In this document: one piece after another, positions 11,575 through 23,774 of the stretch
How positions within the stretch are numbered: the stretch's first letter is position 1
How the letters are laid out: each line of letters begins with the position of its first letter
Origin: Perognathus longimembris pacificus
Taxonomy: Eukaryota; Chordata; Mammalia; Rodentia; Heteromyidae
Reading direction: 5' to 3'
DNA length: 64,000 nucleotides
Assembly: GCF_023159225.1 (NCBI RefSeq)
Contig: NC_063166.1
Location: 77,835,785-77,899,784 of the forward strand
The notes under the pieces: generated by a model
The model's database searches: none
The model's input: only the letters and a program-made list of their open reading frames with translations
What the model was told of the DNA's origin: nothing
Translations under genes and position numbers: made by a program

Positions 11575-11828
11575 CTTTCTGTCCAACCACTGAAGCAGTG
11601 CCCACCACTCCACCCCACCCGTGAAGCAGTGCCCACCTGTCCTTCCCCACCCATGAAGCAGTGCCCACCCCTCCACCCCCACCCCTGAAGCAGCACCCAC
11701 TCCTCCGTCTCCACCCCTGAAGCAGCGCCCACCCCTCCACCCCCAAACCTGAGGCAGCCCCCACCCCTCCACCCCAACCCCTGAAGCTGTGCCCACCCCT
11801 CCACCCCCACCTCTGAAGCAGCACCCAC
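11575..11828. repeat. GC-rich minisatellite, about eight ~32-bp units
   Basis: The unit is TGAAGCAGYGCCCACCCCTC followed by CACCCCCACCCC, about 31-33 bp, repeated about eight times with point differences. Sister units have only one to three copies (for example near 3945-4005 and 31440). Long Gly/Trp-rich minus-strand frames across it are artefacts. Confidence 0.9.
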
Positions 11829-12839
11829 TGGCCCACTCCCTGCCCCAGCTCCCTCCTCACCCCAGTGCCCTGCAGCCTTGTGTTGTTGCAATCCTTTTGC
11901 ACCTTGAAGGTGATCGCTCTTGTGCCTCTCAGGTCAGTCCTGCTGCCATGTTTGTAGCCCACACACAGCTGGGGAATGGATGAGCACTAGAACCTTCCAG
12001 AACCAGTGGCTTCTGCAAAACTCAGGCTGAATGTGTGAAATGATAATCTAAACATGGCCAGGATGTGCGAGCTCAGTCACTGGGCACCAGGCCATGTCTG
12101 CACAAATCCCATGCTCTCCTCCTCCACCCAGAACTTCTGAAGTTTCCTGTAACCAAGGCCCAAACCCAGATCAATGTTTGCTCCTTGAATTTTTTATTTT
12201 CCTGGATATTGAGACTCAAACTCAGTGCTCTATGAGCTGCATTGCTAGCCACAGCCACACCTGGATTTGGCTGTGAAGGTTAAGATGTTTTGTTCTATTT
12301 TCTTTTACTTTTTTCTTTTACTTTTTTTCTTCCATTTCTGGGGCTTGAACTCAGGGCCTGGGATCTCTCCTTTAGATTCTGTGCTCAAGGCTATTGCTTT
12401 ACAACGTGAGTCACAGCTGATCTGGCCGTTTCAGGTTAAGTGTAGGTGAGAGTCTCCCAGGCTTTCTTGACCCAGGATCGTGATCTTTGGATCACTGGCA
12501 TGAGTCAGAAGCACAGGGAAGTTTTCTGCCATCTTCAAGGGTTGAAATAAGGCCAAGCCAGGTCAGGCAGGCAGGCTGACAAGGCATTGAGAGGTCAGAG
12601 AGCAGAAACAACAGCTCATCAGAGCACAGCCCCATGTGCTCATTCATCTGACACAGTCTCCCTGTGCTGTCACAGTCCTATGCAGACACCATGCACAGGA
12701 ATATGTCACAGGAATATGTGCCATTCTCATACCAGGAAAAAACCCTGCCACCCTGAACTCAGCCCTTGAGCTGTCTGTGGGTCACTGACTCTGCTGCTCC
12801 TTTCTGATGATGCCCCTTTCTCCCTCCCTCCCTCTGATC

Positions 12840-13125
12840 CCCACAGCTGGCCTTCCTCCTCTGCTCTCAGCCTCCCCAGCCTGGGCCCCAGCTCAGGTGC
12901 TGTGGCTGTGGTCCATCCAACCGCAGGGTCTCCATCCCCAGAGCCCGGTGTGGCTCAGGCCCCAGGGTGTGAGCAGCGCATGGGCTTCCTTCTCAGCACC
13001 CAGCTGCATCCCAGCCTGCCTCTCCACTTCCTTCCATCTGTGCGCAGAGGCGGGGACTGTGTGTCTTGTCACCTGTCCCCAGGTGACACATGGACCACAG
13101 CCATAGTAATTGAACAATAAATATT
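12840..13125 (+). other. Upstream conserved block, unit A2
   Basis: Same block as at 5000-5280, preceded by cctctgatccccacag. It ends near gaacaataaatatttt. Confidence 0.6.
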
Positions 13126-13904
13126 TTTCTAATGGCTGCATCCCCATTTCATTTTATTTTCTATTACTTGCTTATTTTTTTCTTCAGAACTGAGGCCCAT
13201 ATACATTCTTGCCTTCCTTACTCAGCCATTGCCCTACCCCTGAATGATGTTTCCAGCCCAGGTTCAGCTGGCTTCTTTGCAGAAGAAGTTTAACAAACTT
13301 TTCCACTGGGCTCACATTGAGGTGTAATCCTCCTGGGGTGGGAGGCGTCTCTCAATGGGTAGAGTAATAGCAAGTGAGCAACAACAGTAGGTACTGAGTT
13401 CAAGTTCAACTCTCAGATTAAAGCAATGTTTCATGTTCCTGACTTCAGCTTGCTGAATGGCAAGCTTACAGGCATGGAACCCTTTCTAATCTGTCTGCTG
13501 CCTTCTTAAATCAAGAAGATTCTCCAAAACCCACAGCCTACTGGAAGACTTGAGCTTCTGTCTCAACACTAGCTGAATCCTGTAAAGTCATCATGTAAAT
13601 GTGAGAATAACAGTGAAGCCCCGTCCTCCCCATCTGGGTTCCCACAACCCCCAGCTGCTGTGGACCCCAGAGGGGCCATTGAGTCCCCACCTGAGAACCT
13701 GTGGAATGCCTCCTTTCCTCTACTCGCTCTTCACCTTTTCTGCCTTTCTGGAGGATTTCATCGCAGTTTATCTGCCCAAGGCACAACTGTGACCTGCCCC
13801 ACAGCCAGGACTCTGCAGTTATCTCTCTGCTAGGGGTCAGCCCCAGGCCTCCCTGACCTGCAGCCCCAGGATCTGTAGAGGGTTCTGCTATTCCCACACG
13901 TTCC

Positions 13905-14096
13905 CCTCAAATCACAGTAACGTCATCATCTCCAACACCCTTTATAAGGGTCCCCAGGTCTTGGGCCCAGTGTCCCAGTCTTACCGGACCACAGGAGCTG
14001 CGGAATTCCCTTCTCCAGCCTCAGCCTCAGCCAGTGGGGAAGGCTCTGCAGCAGGACTGCCACACTCCCATCCCGACGCTGCCATCAGCTGCTCAG
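13905..14096 (+). promoter_or_regulatory. Promoter and noncoding exon 1 of gene A2
   Basis: TATA-type CTTTATAAGGG at 13940-13950. About 20 bp upstream is TAACGTCATCATC, a CRE/ATF-like ACGTCA core that is variable in the other units. Exon 1 runs from about 13970 to CTGCTCAG at 14096, then gtaagcacc. Confidence 0.7.
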
Positions 14097-15018
14097 GTAA
14101 GCACCTCAGCTCTGTGGGCCTGGGATTCGGGGAGCAGAGCACTTCCACTGTGGGCAGATGCAGTGAGCTCTCGCAGTCCGCGTGGGTGCTTAGCGCTGAG
14201 TCTGGAGGCAGAGCTACTGCTGCTGTGCTTGCCAGCTCTCGACTCCTCTTCCTCCTTCTCAACCCTTCTTTCAAACCCAGCACTGCCAGGTCTGATTTCC
14301 AAATCAACCAATTGTCCTGCTTTCTTTAGAATGAAAATAATAGTCTAGCATGAAGTGGGTTTGTATTATTATTCTTCCCCCGATTCTGGGTTTGATTTCC
14401 AGACTCAGTTACTGTCTCTAGGTTTCTATTGCTTATGGCTAACCTTTCACACTGAAATCATAACACAGAGTTCCTGGTAGTTATTGGGAGAGAAAAATGT
14501 CTTTATTGTGCCTGCTCATGCCTGCTTCAAACCCCAATACCTAGATTTCAATCTCCAGAATAGCGCTGATTATAGGCATGGGCAACAGGCACCTGGCCCA
14601 TTAGTGATTTTTATTAAGTGAATCTAGTAGTTTTGGTAGATGTTATCTACTTATATTCTTGGTCTCTTGTTTTCTGAATGTTGACGCTCTACCACTCGAG
14701 TCATGCCTCCAGTCTGGTGCATGCATGTTAATTGGAGATGGAGTCTCCCACCTTTCTGTTGATGGATTCTGGTTTTTCAACTCCATCACTGTGCTCTCAG
14801 CCATCTCAGTAGCTTGGTTTAAAGGTGGAGAGTCTGAGACCTGCTCATAGCTGAAGCTCCATCATGGAGCCCTGGGCCTGTGGGGACAGTGTCCAGCCCC
14901 TGTCACCTCTACATTCAAGAAGTGACCTCAGCGCTCAGTGTGGGGAAGGCCTCAAGGAAAAGGACTCCTCAGATACCATCCCCACATAGACTCCACAAAC
15001 ACCAGGGAGCCTCCATGT

Positions 15019-15219
15019 CCTGGTTTCCTGCCACCCGCTCCGTCCTCTAGAGGAGGAAGCAGCCTTGCTGTCAGTGGAGCCAACAGCACAGGGCTGGAGT
15101 CTGGGCTCCTGCAGGGTCCTTGTTCTGTCTGTGTCCTCTGGCCATGGGTGGAAGCCTCAGCTGCAGGGACAGCTTGTCTGTGACCTCCCCTGGGCCTTGG
15201 GGCCTGCCACGGTGCTGGT
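15019..15219 (+). other. Intronic conserved block, unit A2
   Basis: Matches the block at 7391-7585 with only scattered substitutions, including the TCCTCTAGAGGAGG junction and the TGTTCT half-site. Confidence 0.65.
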
Positions 15220-15653
15220 CCTTACTTGCATTAGAGGAATCCTTCTGCCTGTGGAAGAGTTTCGAAAAGAGAACAAAAATTTCCAAATAGTCCTCATATT
15301 CCTCTCCCTGCATGTGGAGGTGGTGGCATGGACACCAGGTGACATCACCTCAAACCCCTCAGCTTCCTGAACCTGAGGTAACCTGGTAACCTGATTCTCA
15401 GTCCACAGGCCACTCAGCTGCAGGGGGGCAGTGAGACCCACACTTACCCCAACCTCCATGATTTTGGCACATGCATGTGAACTTGAGGAAACCCAGGGTC
15501 AGTCCTGTTAGCTGGCCTCGACCCCTTGATCTTCAGGGCAGGGACCCTGACCTCCCCATTGTTCTGATCTCTCCTCAGCACCTACAGAAGACCTGCCTGT
15601 GCAGCTTCCAGACTCTGTGCACGTGGTTGGAGTTGGCCTTGCTGTGTTGTCCT

Positions 15654-16274
15654 ATGATGGCGCGAACGGGGATCCTGCTGACTGTGGGAATGGTCCACCT
15701 GCTGCTGCTGCTGCCCTGCCTGGCCCTCAGTGCCCATGTTCCTGTCGGAGCTGCAACACGGGATTCTCTCTTTCATCCATCTCGTTTAACTTGGCAAGAC
15801 CCAAACTTCTCAATGGCTTCCGTGAACAAGTCCATGGTCATTTGGTTAAATAGGGTTGGATATAAACTCCAGGCTCTTGAGTGGCAGGACTCTGTTATAA
15901 ATCTCCCCAAAGGAGGGCGCTACGCAGGGTTTGTGTATTTCAGAGACAGCAGCCCGGCACTGGCAGTTTTAGAATTCTTCCCTTCTGGCTCACCATCTAC
16001 ATATACTGTAACAGAAAACTATTATGAAACAGATTACTGTGTTTCCATCGACCTTCATGATAGTTTTTTAAACTCAATTCCTGGCTATAAAGGCGAACGT
16101 CGTAGGCCACCCTGTCTTCAGTGCAACGTCTGGAACTGTCGTTTCGTGATTGGACCCTGTGAATGTGGCTATTATGTCATTACCAAAGACCCCACCGGGA
16201 ACCATAACCAACTACAGCGCAAGTTTATTGGGGCCAGATGGTTGGATGATTACAGCAATTTGACCCTGCCATAG
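15654..16274 (+). CDS. Secreted six-cysteine glycoprotein A2, unrecognised family
   Basis: The product is 206 aa. It has a signal peptide ending LALSA at 27, and mature cysteines at 129, 154, 157, 162, 169 and 171, the same spacing as A1. Sequons are at N51, N58 and N202. It is the closest relative of A1: the signal peptides are nearly identical and both mature proteins keep VYFRDSS/LYFRDSS, the DYC start of the cysteine region and GPCECGYYVITKDPTGN. Differences cluster around residues 65-95 and at the C-terminus (here DDYSNLTLP). Exon 2 starts at 15579 after ctctcctcag. The long upstream extension of this frame (to 15471) is intron and was not used. The start is MM at 15654/15657. Confidence 0.85.
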   Translation: MMARTGILLTVGMVHLLLLLPCLALSAHVPVGAATRDSLFHPSRLTWQDPNFSMASVNKSMVIWLNRVGYKLQALEWQDSVINLPKGGRYAGFVYFRDSSPALAVLEFFPSGSPSTYTVTENYYETDYCVSIDLHDSFLNSIPGYKGERRRPPCLQCNVWNCRFVIGPCECGYYVITKDPTGNHNQLQRKFIGARWLDDYSNLTLP

Positions 16275-16477
16275 AGGATGGGGTGCAACCTGGTGGCCTG
16301 GCCCCTCTGCCCCACCATTTCCCTCCCCTGACCCCTGCACCAGTGCCCGTGAAATGTATTCACTCATCTTTCCTTCTCTTTGTCTCTGAACATGATTGTA
16401 ACCTGCTCTCTTTCCTGAACAGGTCACCTGCTTGGTGACTTTGTCTCTGAAGCATTGATGCTTGGTGCCAGGTGCAG

Positions 16478-16483
16478 AATAAA
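16478..16483 (+). terminator. Polyadenylation signal of A2
   Basis: AATAAA in the conserved context GGTGCAGAATAAACTGGTCC, about 200 nt after the stop codon, followed by gcaagcagcgttgttcttct. Confidence 0.85.
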
Positions 16484-16504
16484 CTGGTCCTTTTCTCTTG
16501 CAAG

Positions 16505-19500
16505 CAGCGTTGTTCTTCTTTTCAGTGGGTAGCACAGAAATTCCTTGCACACAGAGGGACTTGGTGACTCATGCCTGGAATCCTAGCTACAGAAGAGGCT
16601 GAGATCTGAGGATTCCTGTTCAAAAGCAGCTAAGGCAGGAAAACCCACTAGGTTTTCCCTTTTCTTTTTATTCAGTCATGAGGCTTGAACTCCAGGCCTG
16701 GGCACTGTCTCTTACCTCCTTTTTCCGCAGGGCTGTGCTTTACTACTTGAGTCACAGCACCATTTCCAGCTTAACTGAAGATAAGAGTTTTATGAACTTT
16801 CTTGCCCTGGCTGGCTTTGAACCACAATCCTCAGACCACATCCTCCAGAGTAGATAGCATTACAAGTGTGATCCACTTACACCCAGATCCAGGAGATTGC
16901 CATCTCCAATAAACTATCAAAAAGCCAAAACAAAAACAAAAACAAAAACAAAAACTCGCCCATGAGCATGAAAACTCAGGGATAGACTCCAGGCCCCAGG
17001 AATGCCACAAAATACATGAATATGTAAATAAACACAACAAATTCTGCGTGGATGGAGTGTGCACAGCCCAAGGGGTCTCAGGCCTGGCACATTCTGCGGG
17101 CCTCTGCTCTCCTGGCTGTGCTCTGTGACTGGAAGCTGAAGCCAGGTCTGGGTCCCTGTGTTTTCTCCACTGCCCCCATGTGGCGGGGAGGATGAACTGC
17201 AGGCTGATGTCTGACTTTTACAGGGAAGAAAGCAGACATGGGTTGTGGGTCCCAACAGGAGAGCTGACAGGGGAATGTCAGAGCCATGGGCATCTTCATA
17301 TCCTCCCCACCACAGGAGGAGGTTGAACTGGGACTTGACTCAGAGCAGCCCCTGCTTGCTCTTCACACACCCACCTCGCCTTTTCTGTACATTGCTGGCC
17401 TACAGCTTGGGGGTCCTTCATCTCTCCTGTCCCAGCGTCCTTCTCTGTGGGCCTCCCCAGGGGCCCCGCTGAGCACAGGTCTCAGTTGAGGGCACTTTCT
17501 CAGGGTCCCTTCCTGGATTACCTCGTCTGAAGGTGTCTTGCAATCCCACCCATGTGTTCTTGAGTCTGCCATGAACCTGCTTTCCCTGTCCTTCCAGCTT
17601 TTTGTGGATTCCTATCTCCCTCCTTGTTTTCTTTCTCTTCTGGTTTTTATTATTATTATTATTTTAGCTTTAACATTTTTGTTTTTATTGTTTTGTCTGG
17701 TACCTGGGTTTGAACTCCAAGGCCTGAGTGTTGTTCCTGAGCTTTAGTTCTCAAGACTAGCTATCTAGACTTTGGGTCACAGATCCACTTCTGGCTTTTT
17801 TTTTTTTTTGGTAGTTAATGGTGCTAAGATTTTTACAGATTTACATGCCTAGACTGTCTGTGAACCAGGATCCTCAGACCACAGCCTCCTCAGATGCTGG
17901 GATTTTGAGTGTGAGATTGCCAAGTGCTCAGTGACGATGTCGTCTCCCTCTGTCTCTGTTTTTGCTGTTTCTGGGGTTAAATGCAAAGACCACTCAAGTG
18001 TAGGCCATTGCTCAGGCACATAATTCATATCTTGACCAGTTTATGTATTTGTTTATCTATTTATTTATTGATTGACAGTTAATTACATGGTCTAAGAGGC
18101 TTCATGGGTGCTGTAGTCATGCACAGAAGAACTGGTGAACAAACGGGGCTGTCCACTCAGGAGCCACGCCCAGCCCTATTGAAAGCACCCATTTATGATG
18201 TGTCCAAGCATGAAGAGAGCCAGGCACAGGACCCCACCATGGGCTCCCACGATGTGACAGATTAGAGGGAGAAAATTCACAGGACAGGAAGTCCATCAGT
18301 GATCAGCAGACACTGGGGAGGAGGAATGCTGGGCAGGGCTGTCTTTAGGGCTTCTGTCTGTCAATCTCAACACTCAGAATGTTGAGATCTGGAGGACAGA
18401 GGTTCAAAGGTAGCCTAAAGAGAAGAGCAGAGGGGATTCCTTTTCTAATTCACCGCCAAAAGCTGTCCTGGAAGGGAAATGAAGTGACAGAGCACTTGCC
18501 TAGCAGGTGAGAGGCCCTGGGTTCAGACCTCCATTCCACAGAAGGAACCAAGCAAGGGTCACTGAGCTGCAAGAGGGCCCGGTACCCCTGCATCCCTCTG
18601 GCCCAGGAACCTGAGACAGGCCTGGACGCCATAGTGGAGCATTATGCAAACTGACATTACTTGTATTTCACCACAACTTCAAAACACAAACATGAAACAG
18701 CACAGGGCGTTTTGAGACATGCTTCTTAGACAAAATTCCAACTCCGTATGGGCAGCTGATTGCCTGCAGCAATGCCCCCGGTGTACTCCCAACCCCAAGG
18801 CAGTGTCCACCAGCTTGTTACCCTCTTGGAAGTGTGGCCCACCTTAAAATTCCCACCCCTGAAGTGGTGCCCCCAAGCCACTCCCTCTCACATCCTCTTT
18901 TCACACCGCCCCCTCCCCCCCACCCCCACCCCCACCCCACCCCCGCTCTGAAGCTAGGCAAGAAAACATTGTCTTGTTGCAATGCTTTCTACCTGGAAAT
19001 TGACAGCTCTTTGAGTCTCTTCTAGATCTGTCTTGCTGCCTGGGAGCCCACACAAAGCTAGGGAATGGATAAACCCTGAAACCTTCCAGAACCTTCGGCT
19101 TCTGCAGGAGCTCAGGCTGTGTTTGTGGAATGACGATCTAAACATGGCCAGGTTGTGCAAGCTCAGACACCTGGCACCAGACCATGTTTGCCCAAATCCC
19201 AACTTCTCCATCCTCTACCAGAACCTTCCAGGTTTCCCTGAAACCCAAATCCAGTCAATGCTTGCTCCTTGAATTTTTGTTCTTACCATGAGGTACATCC
19301 CTAGCCACATGCTGTACTGAGATCCGGCCTTGGGGTAGGAATGTTCCTCTCTGTCTCTGTCTCTGTCTCTGTCTCTCTGTCTCTCTTTCTGTCTGTCTCT
19401 GTCTCTCTGTCTCTTTGTCTCTCTGTGTGTCTGTCTGTGTGTCTGTCTGTCTGTCTTTCTCTCTCTCTCTCTCTCTCAATCGTGCGGCTTGAGTCATGGA

Positions 19501-20009
19501 CCAGCAATATGTTCCTGAGCATTTGCACTCTATTATGTGAGCCTCCGTTCATCTTCTGGTATTTTCTGGGTAATTGGGGGTTAGAGTCTCAAGGAATTTC
19601 TTGCCCCAGAATACTGAGCCTCAGATGGATGACAGGCTTGAGCCACCAGCACGGGCCCATTTCTGCCATCTTAAGGGATGAGAGGAATGACGAGCCAACC
19701 TCAGGCAGTCGTGCTGAGCAAGGCGGTGGCAGAACGGTGAGCAGAAACAGCATCTCATCAGAGCACGGCAACCAGTGCTCATTCATCTGACGCAGCCTGC
19801 GTGTGCTTGTCACATTCCAGTGCAGACACCAAGGACAGTGACCACTGATTCAAGTGTCTCTCATGGGACCTGTCATCGAAATACGTGACACCATACAGAT
19901 TTCATGATAAAATCCTGCCACTCTGCACAAGGCCTGTCCACTTGTATGTGGGTCACTGACTCTGTCCCTAATTTTTGATGAACCCTACTCCATCCCTCCC
20001 TGCCCTGAT
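16505..20009. other. Spacer A2-A3: repeats, no gene
   Basis: It contains the shared SINE pair (about 16560-16990, including a caaaaa-type run) and the ggcctggcacattctgc block (about 17085-17225). An antisense SINE with a TTA run lies at about 17645-17925. Next come the conserved gacagattag...gaagtccatcagtgatcagc segment and a C-rich run near 18910-18945. A CTGT microsatellite follows at 19347-19477. No frame here is conserved as protein between units. Confidence 0.6.
19347..19477. repeat. TCTCTG/CTGT microsatellite
   Basis: Interrupted tctctg, ctgt and tc units over about 130 bp. The Ser/Leu-rich and Arg/Glu-rich frames over it are artefacts. Confidence 0.9.
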
Positions 20010-20375
20010 CCCCACAGCTGGCCTCCCTCCTCTGCTCTCAGCATCCCCAGCCCCAGCCCCAGCCCACGTCCTGTGGCCTGTGGTCCATCCACCCGCAGGG
20101 TCTCCATCCCCAGAGCCCGGTGTGGCTCAGGCCCCAGGGTGTGAGCAGCGCATGGGTTTCCTTCTCAGCACCCAGCTGCATCCCGGCCTGCCTCTCTACT
20201 TCCTTCTATGATGCTCTACATAATCAGTGAGATTTCTCTAGTAACATACTATAGATATTATCCCTGAAAGTATAACCTTTCTCTTCCTTCTTTCTGTGCA
20301 CAAAGGACTGTGTGTCCTATCACCTGTTCCCAGGTGGCACTCAGACCACAGCCATATCAGTTGTGCAGTCAGTAT
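20010..20375 (+). other. Upstream conserved block, unit A3, with an 85-bp insert
   Basis: Same block as at 5000-5280, but after ctctctacttcctt the sequence leaves the consensus for about 85 bp (20207-20290, AT-rich). It then resumes at tctgtgcacaaaggactgtg. Confidence 0.55.
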
Positions 20376-21164
20376 TTCTATAATGCCTGCCTTCCACTTT
20401 TATTTTATTTTCTGTTCTTACTTTTCCCCCCAGGACTGAGGCCCCTGTGCCTGCTTAGCTTCCTTACTCAGCTCTCGCTGTATCCCTGAGTGATGCATGC
20501 AGCCCATGTTAGCTAGCTTCTTTGCAGATGAAGTTGAACAAATATTTCCACTGGGCTCCCATTGATGTGTAATCCTCCTGGGGTGGGAAGTAGCTCTTAG
20601 TTGGTAGAGCGATAGCGAATGAGTGAAAGCAGTAGGCACTGAGTTCAAGTTCCATTCTCAGATTAAAGAATGTTTCATGTTACTGACATCAGCCTCCTGA
20701 GTAGCGAGCTTACAGGTGTGGACTCCCTTCCTCATCAGTCTGCTGCCTTCTTCTTACATCAAGAAGATTCTCCAGCAAAGCCCACGGCCTACTGGAATAT
20801 TTGAGCTTCTGTGTCAGCCCTAGATGAATCCTGTAAAGTCACCATGTGAATGTGAGGAAACATGGAGAAGCTCCGTCCTCCCCTCCCTGCGTTCCCACCA
20901 CCCATGGCTGCCGTGGACCCTAGAGGGGCCATTGAGTCCCCACCTGAGGACCCATGACATGTCTCCTTTCCTCCACTCCCTCTTCACCTTGCCTACCTTC
21001 CTGGAGGATTTCAGCACAGTTTATCTGCCCAAGGCAGAACTGTGACCTGCCCCACAGTCAGGACTCTGCAGCTATCTCTCTGCTAGGGGTCAGCCCCAGG
21101 CCTCCCTGACCTGCAGCCCTAGGATCTGTAGAGGGTCTGCTATTCCCACACGTCCTCCCCAAAT

Positions 21165-21369
21165 CACTGTCACGTCCCCCAAAATCATAGTTACATCATC
21201 ATCTCCAACACCCTTTATAAGGGTCCCCTGGTCTCAGGCCCAGTGTCCCATTCTCAGTGGACCACAGGAGCTGCGGAATTCCCTTCTCCAGCCTCAGCCC
21301 CAGCCAGCGGGGAAGGCTCTGCAGCAGGACTGCCACACTCCCATCCCGACGCTGCCATCAGCTGCTCAG
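21165..21369 (+). promoter_or_regulatory. Promoter and noncoding exon 1 of gene A3
   Basis: TATA-type CTTTATAAGGG at 21213-21223. Exon 1 runs from about 21243 to GCTGCTCAG at 21369, followed by gtaagcacc. Confidence 0.7.
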
Positions 21370-22306
21370 GTAAGCACCTCAGCGCTGTGGGCCTGGATTC
21401 GGGGAGCAGAGCACTTCCCCTGTGAGCAGATGCAGTGAGCTCTCGCAGTCAGTGTGGGTGCTTAGCGCTGAGTCTGGAGGCAGAGCCACTGCTGCTGTGC
21501 TTGCCAGCTCTCAACTCCTCTTCCTCCTTCTCAACCCTTCTCTGCAGGCCAGCATTGCAGGGTCTGGGTCCCAAATCCATAGATTGTCCTGATTTCTTTC
21601 TAATGAAAGTAATCATCTACCAGGCAGTGGGGTTTCATTTTTATTAATTTTTTTTTCAACTCTGGATTTGAATTCCTGGCCTGCTTACTCTCCCTGTGCT
21701 TCTTTTGCTTAAGGTTGACATTTAACACTTGAACACAACTCTACTTCCAGCTTTTCTGGTAGTTATTTGGAGAGAAGAATTTTCTTAACTTGCCTGCTCA
21801 GGCCTGCTTCAAACCCTAATACCTATATCTCAGTCTGCAGAATAATTAACATCATCCTCATGAGCAACAGGCACCTGGCCCATTAGTGATTTTTATTAAG
21901 GGTATTGGGAGGGAGGTATGGTAGAGGTCAGGTACTCAAATTTTTGGTGTCTTGTTTTCTCATAGTTATTGCTCTACCACTTGAGTCATCCCTCCAGTCT
22001 GGTGCATTCATGTTAATTGCAGATGGAGTCTCCCAGACTTTCAATTCAGGCTGGATTCTGGCTTTTCAACTCCATCACTGTGTTCTCAGCCATTTCAGTG
22101 GCTTGGTTTACAGGTGGAGAGTCGGAGGACTGCTCATAGCTAAAGCTCCATCATGGAGCCCTGGGCCTGTGGGGACAGTGTCTAGCCCCTGTCACCTCTG
22201 CATTCAAGAAGTGACCTCAGCGCTCAGTGTGGGGAAGGCCCCAAAGAAAAGGACTGCTCGGATCCCAGCCCCTCACAGACTCCACAAACACCAAGGAGTC
22301 CCGTGT

Positions 22307-22506
22307 CCTGGTTTCCTGCCACCCGCTCCGTCCTCTAGAGGAGGAAGCAGCCTTGCTGTCAGTGGAGCCGGCAGCACAGGGCTGGAGTCTGGGCTCCTGC
22401 AGGGTCCTTGTTCTGTCTGTGTCCTCTGGCCATGGGTGGAAGCCTCAGCTGCAGGGACAGCTTGTCTCTGACCTCCCCGTGGCCTCGGAGCCTGCCACGG
22501 TGCTGG
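22307..22506 (+). other. Intronic conserved block, unit A3
   Basis: Nearly identical to the intronic blocks of the other seven units. Confidence 0.65.
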
Positions 22507-22928
22507 CCCTCACCTAGGTTACAGGGACCTTGTTACCTATGCAAGAATCTGAAAAGGATAATTAAGAATTCCAAATTGCCTCCAGGTGGAACTGATTGCG
22601 TGGACAGGAGGAGAAGCCACCTCAGACCTCTCCCCCTCTGGGACCAGGACCTTGTCACTGGCTTCTCAGTCCACAGGACTCACAGCTGCAGGTGTGTGCT
22701 GGGCCCATGTTCCTCCCCTCACCCCAACCTCCATGCCTGGGGACACATCACGTGGCTTGAGGAAACCCAGAGGACAGCCCTGTTAGCCTGTACCAACCCA
22801 CTGGGCCCCAGAGCACTGACCCTGATCTCCTTATTGTTCTGCTCTCGCCTCAGGTCCTGCAGAAGACCTGGCTGCACAGCATCTAGAATTTGCCACGTGG
22901 CAAGAGTTGGCCTTGCTGTGTTGTCCTG

Positions 22929-23552
22929 ATGATGGTGAATACGAGGATCCTGCTGACCATGGGGACAGTTCACCTGCTGCTGCTGCTGCCCTGTCTGGCC
23001 CTCAGTGCCCATGTTCCTGTCTGGGCTGCCACACGGGATTCTCTCTTTGACCCATTTCATTTTAATTGGCAAGATGCTAACTTCTCGCTGGCTTCTGTGA
23101 ACAAATCCGTCATTTTTTGGTTCATTGATACTGAATATAAACTAAAGGCTCTCGAGTGGCCAGACTCTGTTATACATCTCCCAAAAGGAGAGGACTTCTT
23201 TGGGTTCCTGTATTTCAGAGACAGCAGCCCTGCATTGGTAGTTTTAGAATTCCTGCCTTCTAGCTCACCAACTACCTATGCTATAACAGAAAACCATGAT
23301 GAAACAGATTACTGTGTTTCCATCCACACTCATGATGGTATTATAAAGTCAGTTCCTGGCTATAATGGCCAGCGTCTTAGGCCACACTGCCTTCAGTGCA
23401 AATTCTCAAGCTGTCCTAAGTCGAAGGGGCCCTGTGAATGTGGCTATTATGTTATTCACAAAGACCCCACTGACAAATATAACCAAACACAGCCTATGTT
23501 TATTGGGGCCAGGTGGTTGAATAGGGATGACGACAATCGTTTCCTGCCATAG
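22929..23552 (+). CDS. Secreted six-cysteine glycoprotein A3, unrecognised family
   Basis: The product is 207 aa. It has a signal peptide to about residue 27, and mature cysteines at 129, 154, 157, 162, 169 and 171. Sequons are at N51, N58 and N185. It is a type A protein (GPCECGYYVI) but is more diverged from A1 and A2 than they are from each other. It carries FDPFHFNWQDANFS where they have FHPSRLTWQDP, and its cysteine loop reads CKFSSCPKSKGPC. The FDP...NWQDANFS stretch is shared with the A4 pseudogene, so A3 and A4 are close relatives. Exon 2 begins at 22854 after a slightly altered acceptor, ctcgcctcag. The start is MM at 22929/22932. No defect seen. Confidence 0.85.
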   Translation: MMVNTRILLTMGTVHLLLLLPCLALSAHVPVWAATRDSLFDPFHFNWQDANFSLASVNKSVIFWFIDTEYKLKALEWPDSVIHLPKGEDFFGFLYFRDSSPALVVLEFLPSSSPTTYAITENHDETDYCVSIHTHDGIIKSVPGYNGQRLRPHCLQCKFSSCPKSKGPCECGYYVIHKDPTDKYNQTQPMFIGARWLNRDDDNRFLP

Positions 23553-23749
23553 AGGATGGCGTGCAGCCTAGTGGCCTGGCCCCTGCCCTACCATTTCCCT
23601 CTCCTGCCCCTGCACCAGTGCCTGGGCATGCATTCCCTCATGGTTTCTTCTTTGGTTGTGAAAGTGGTTGTAACCCCCTCCCATTCCTGAAGGGGGCACT
23701 CGCTTGCTGACTTTGTTTCCAAAGCCTTGGAGCTTGGTCCCAGGTGCAG

Positions 23750-23755
23750 AATAAA
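23750..23755 (+). terminator. Polyadenylation signal of A3
   Basis: AATAAA within GGTGCAGAATAAATTGGTCC, followed by cttgcaagcatagttgttct. Confidence 0.85.
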
Positions 23756-23774
23756 TTGGTCCTTTTCTCTTGCA

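Larger units (their letters stand above)
8886..12839. other. Spacer A1-A2: SINEs, minisatellite, no gene
   Basis: From left to right the spacer holds several elements. A dimeric B1/ID-like SINE at about 8930-9450 is interrupted by an antisense SINE. The conserved ctcaggcctggcacagtctg block lies at about 9517-9680. A younger SINE is at 10715-10950. An acctgagacag...agccattc segment lies at about 11140-11180, and a GC-rich minisatellite at 11575-11828. An antisense SINE remnant is at about 12330-12515. Open frames here are not preserved between units. There is no CTCF-type block in this spacer. Confidence 0.6.

Noticed and set aside
11529..11962. Overlapping minus-strand Gly/Trp-rich frames up to 138 aa
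   Set aside because: They are translations of the ~32-bp GC-rich minisatellite in three frames. No start or splice context, and they are absent in sister units.
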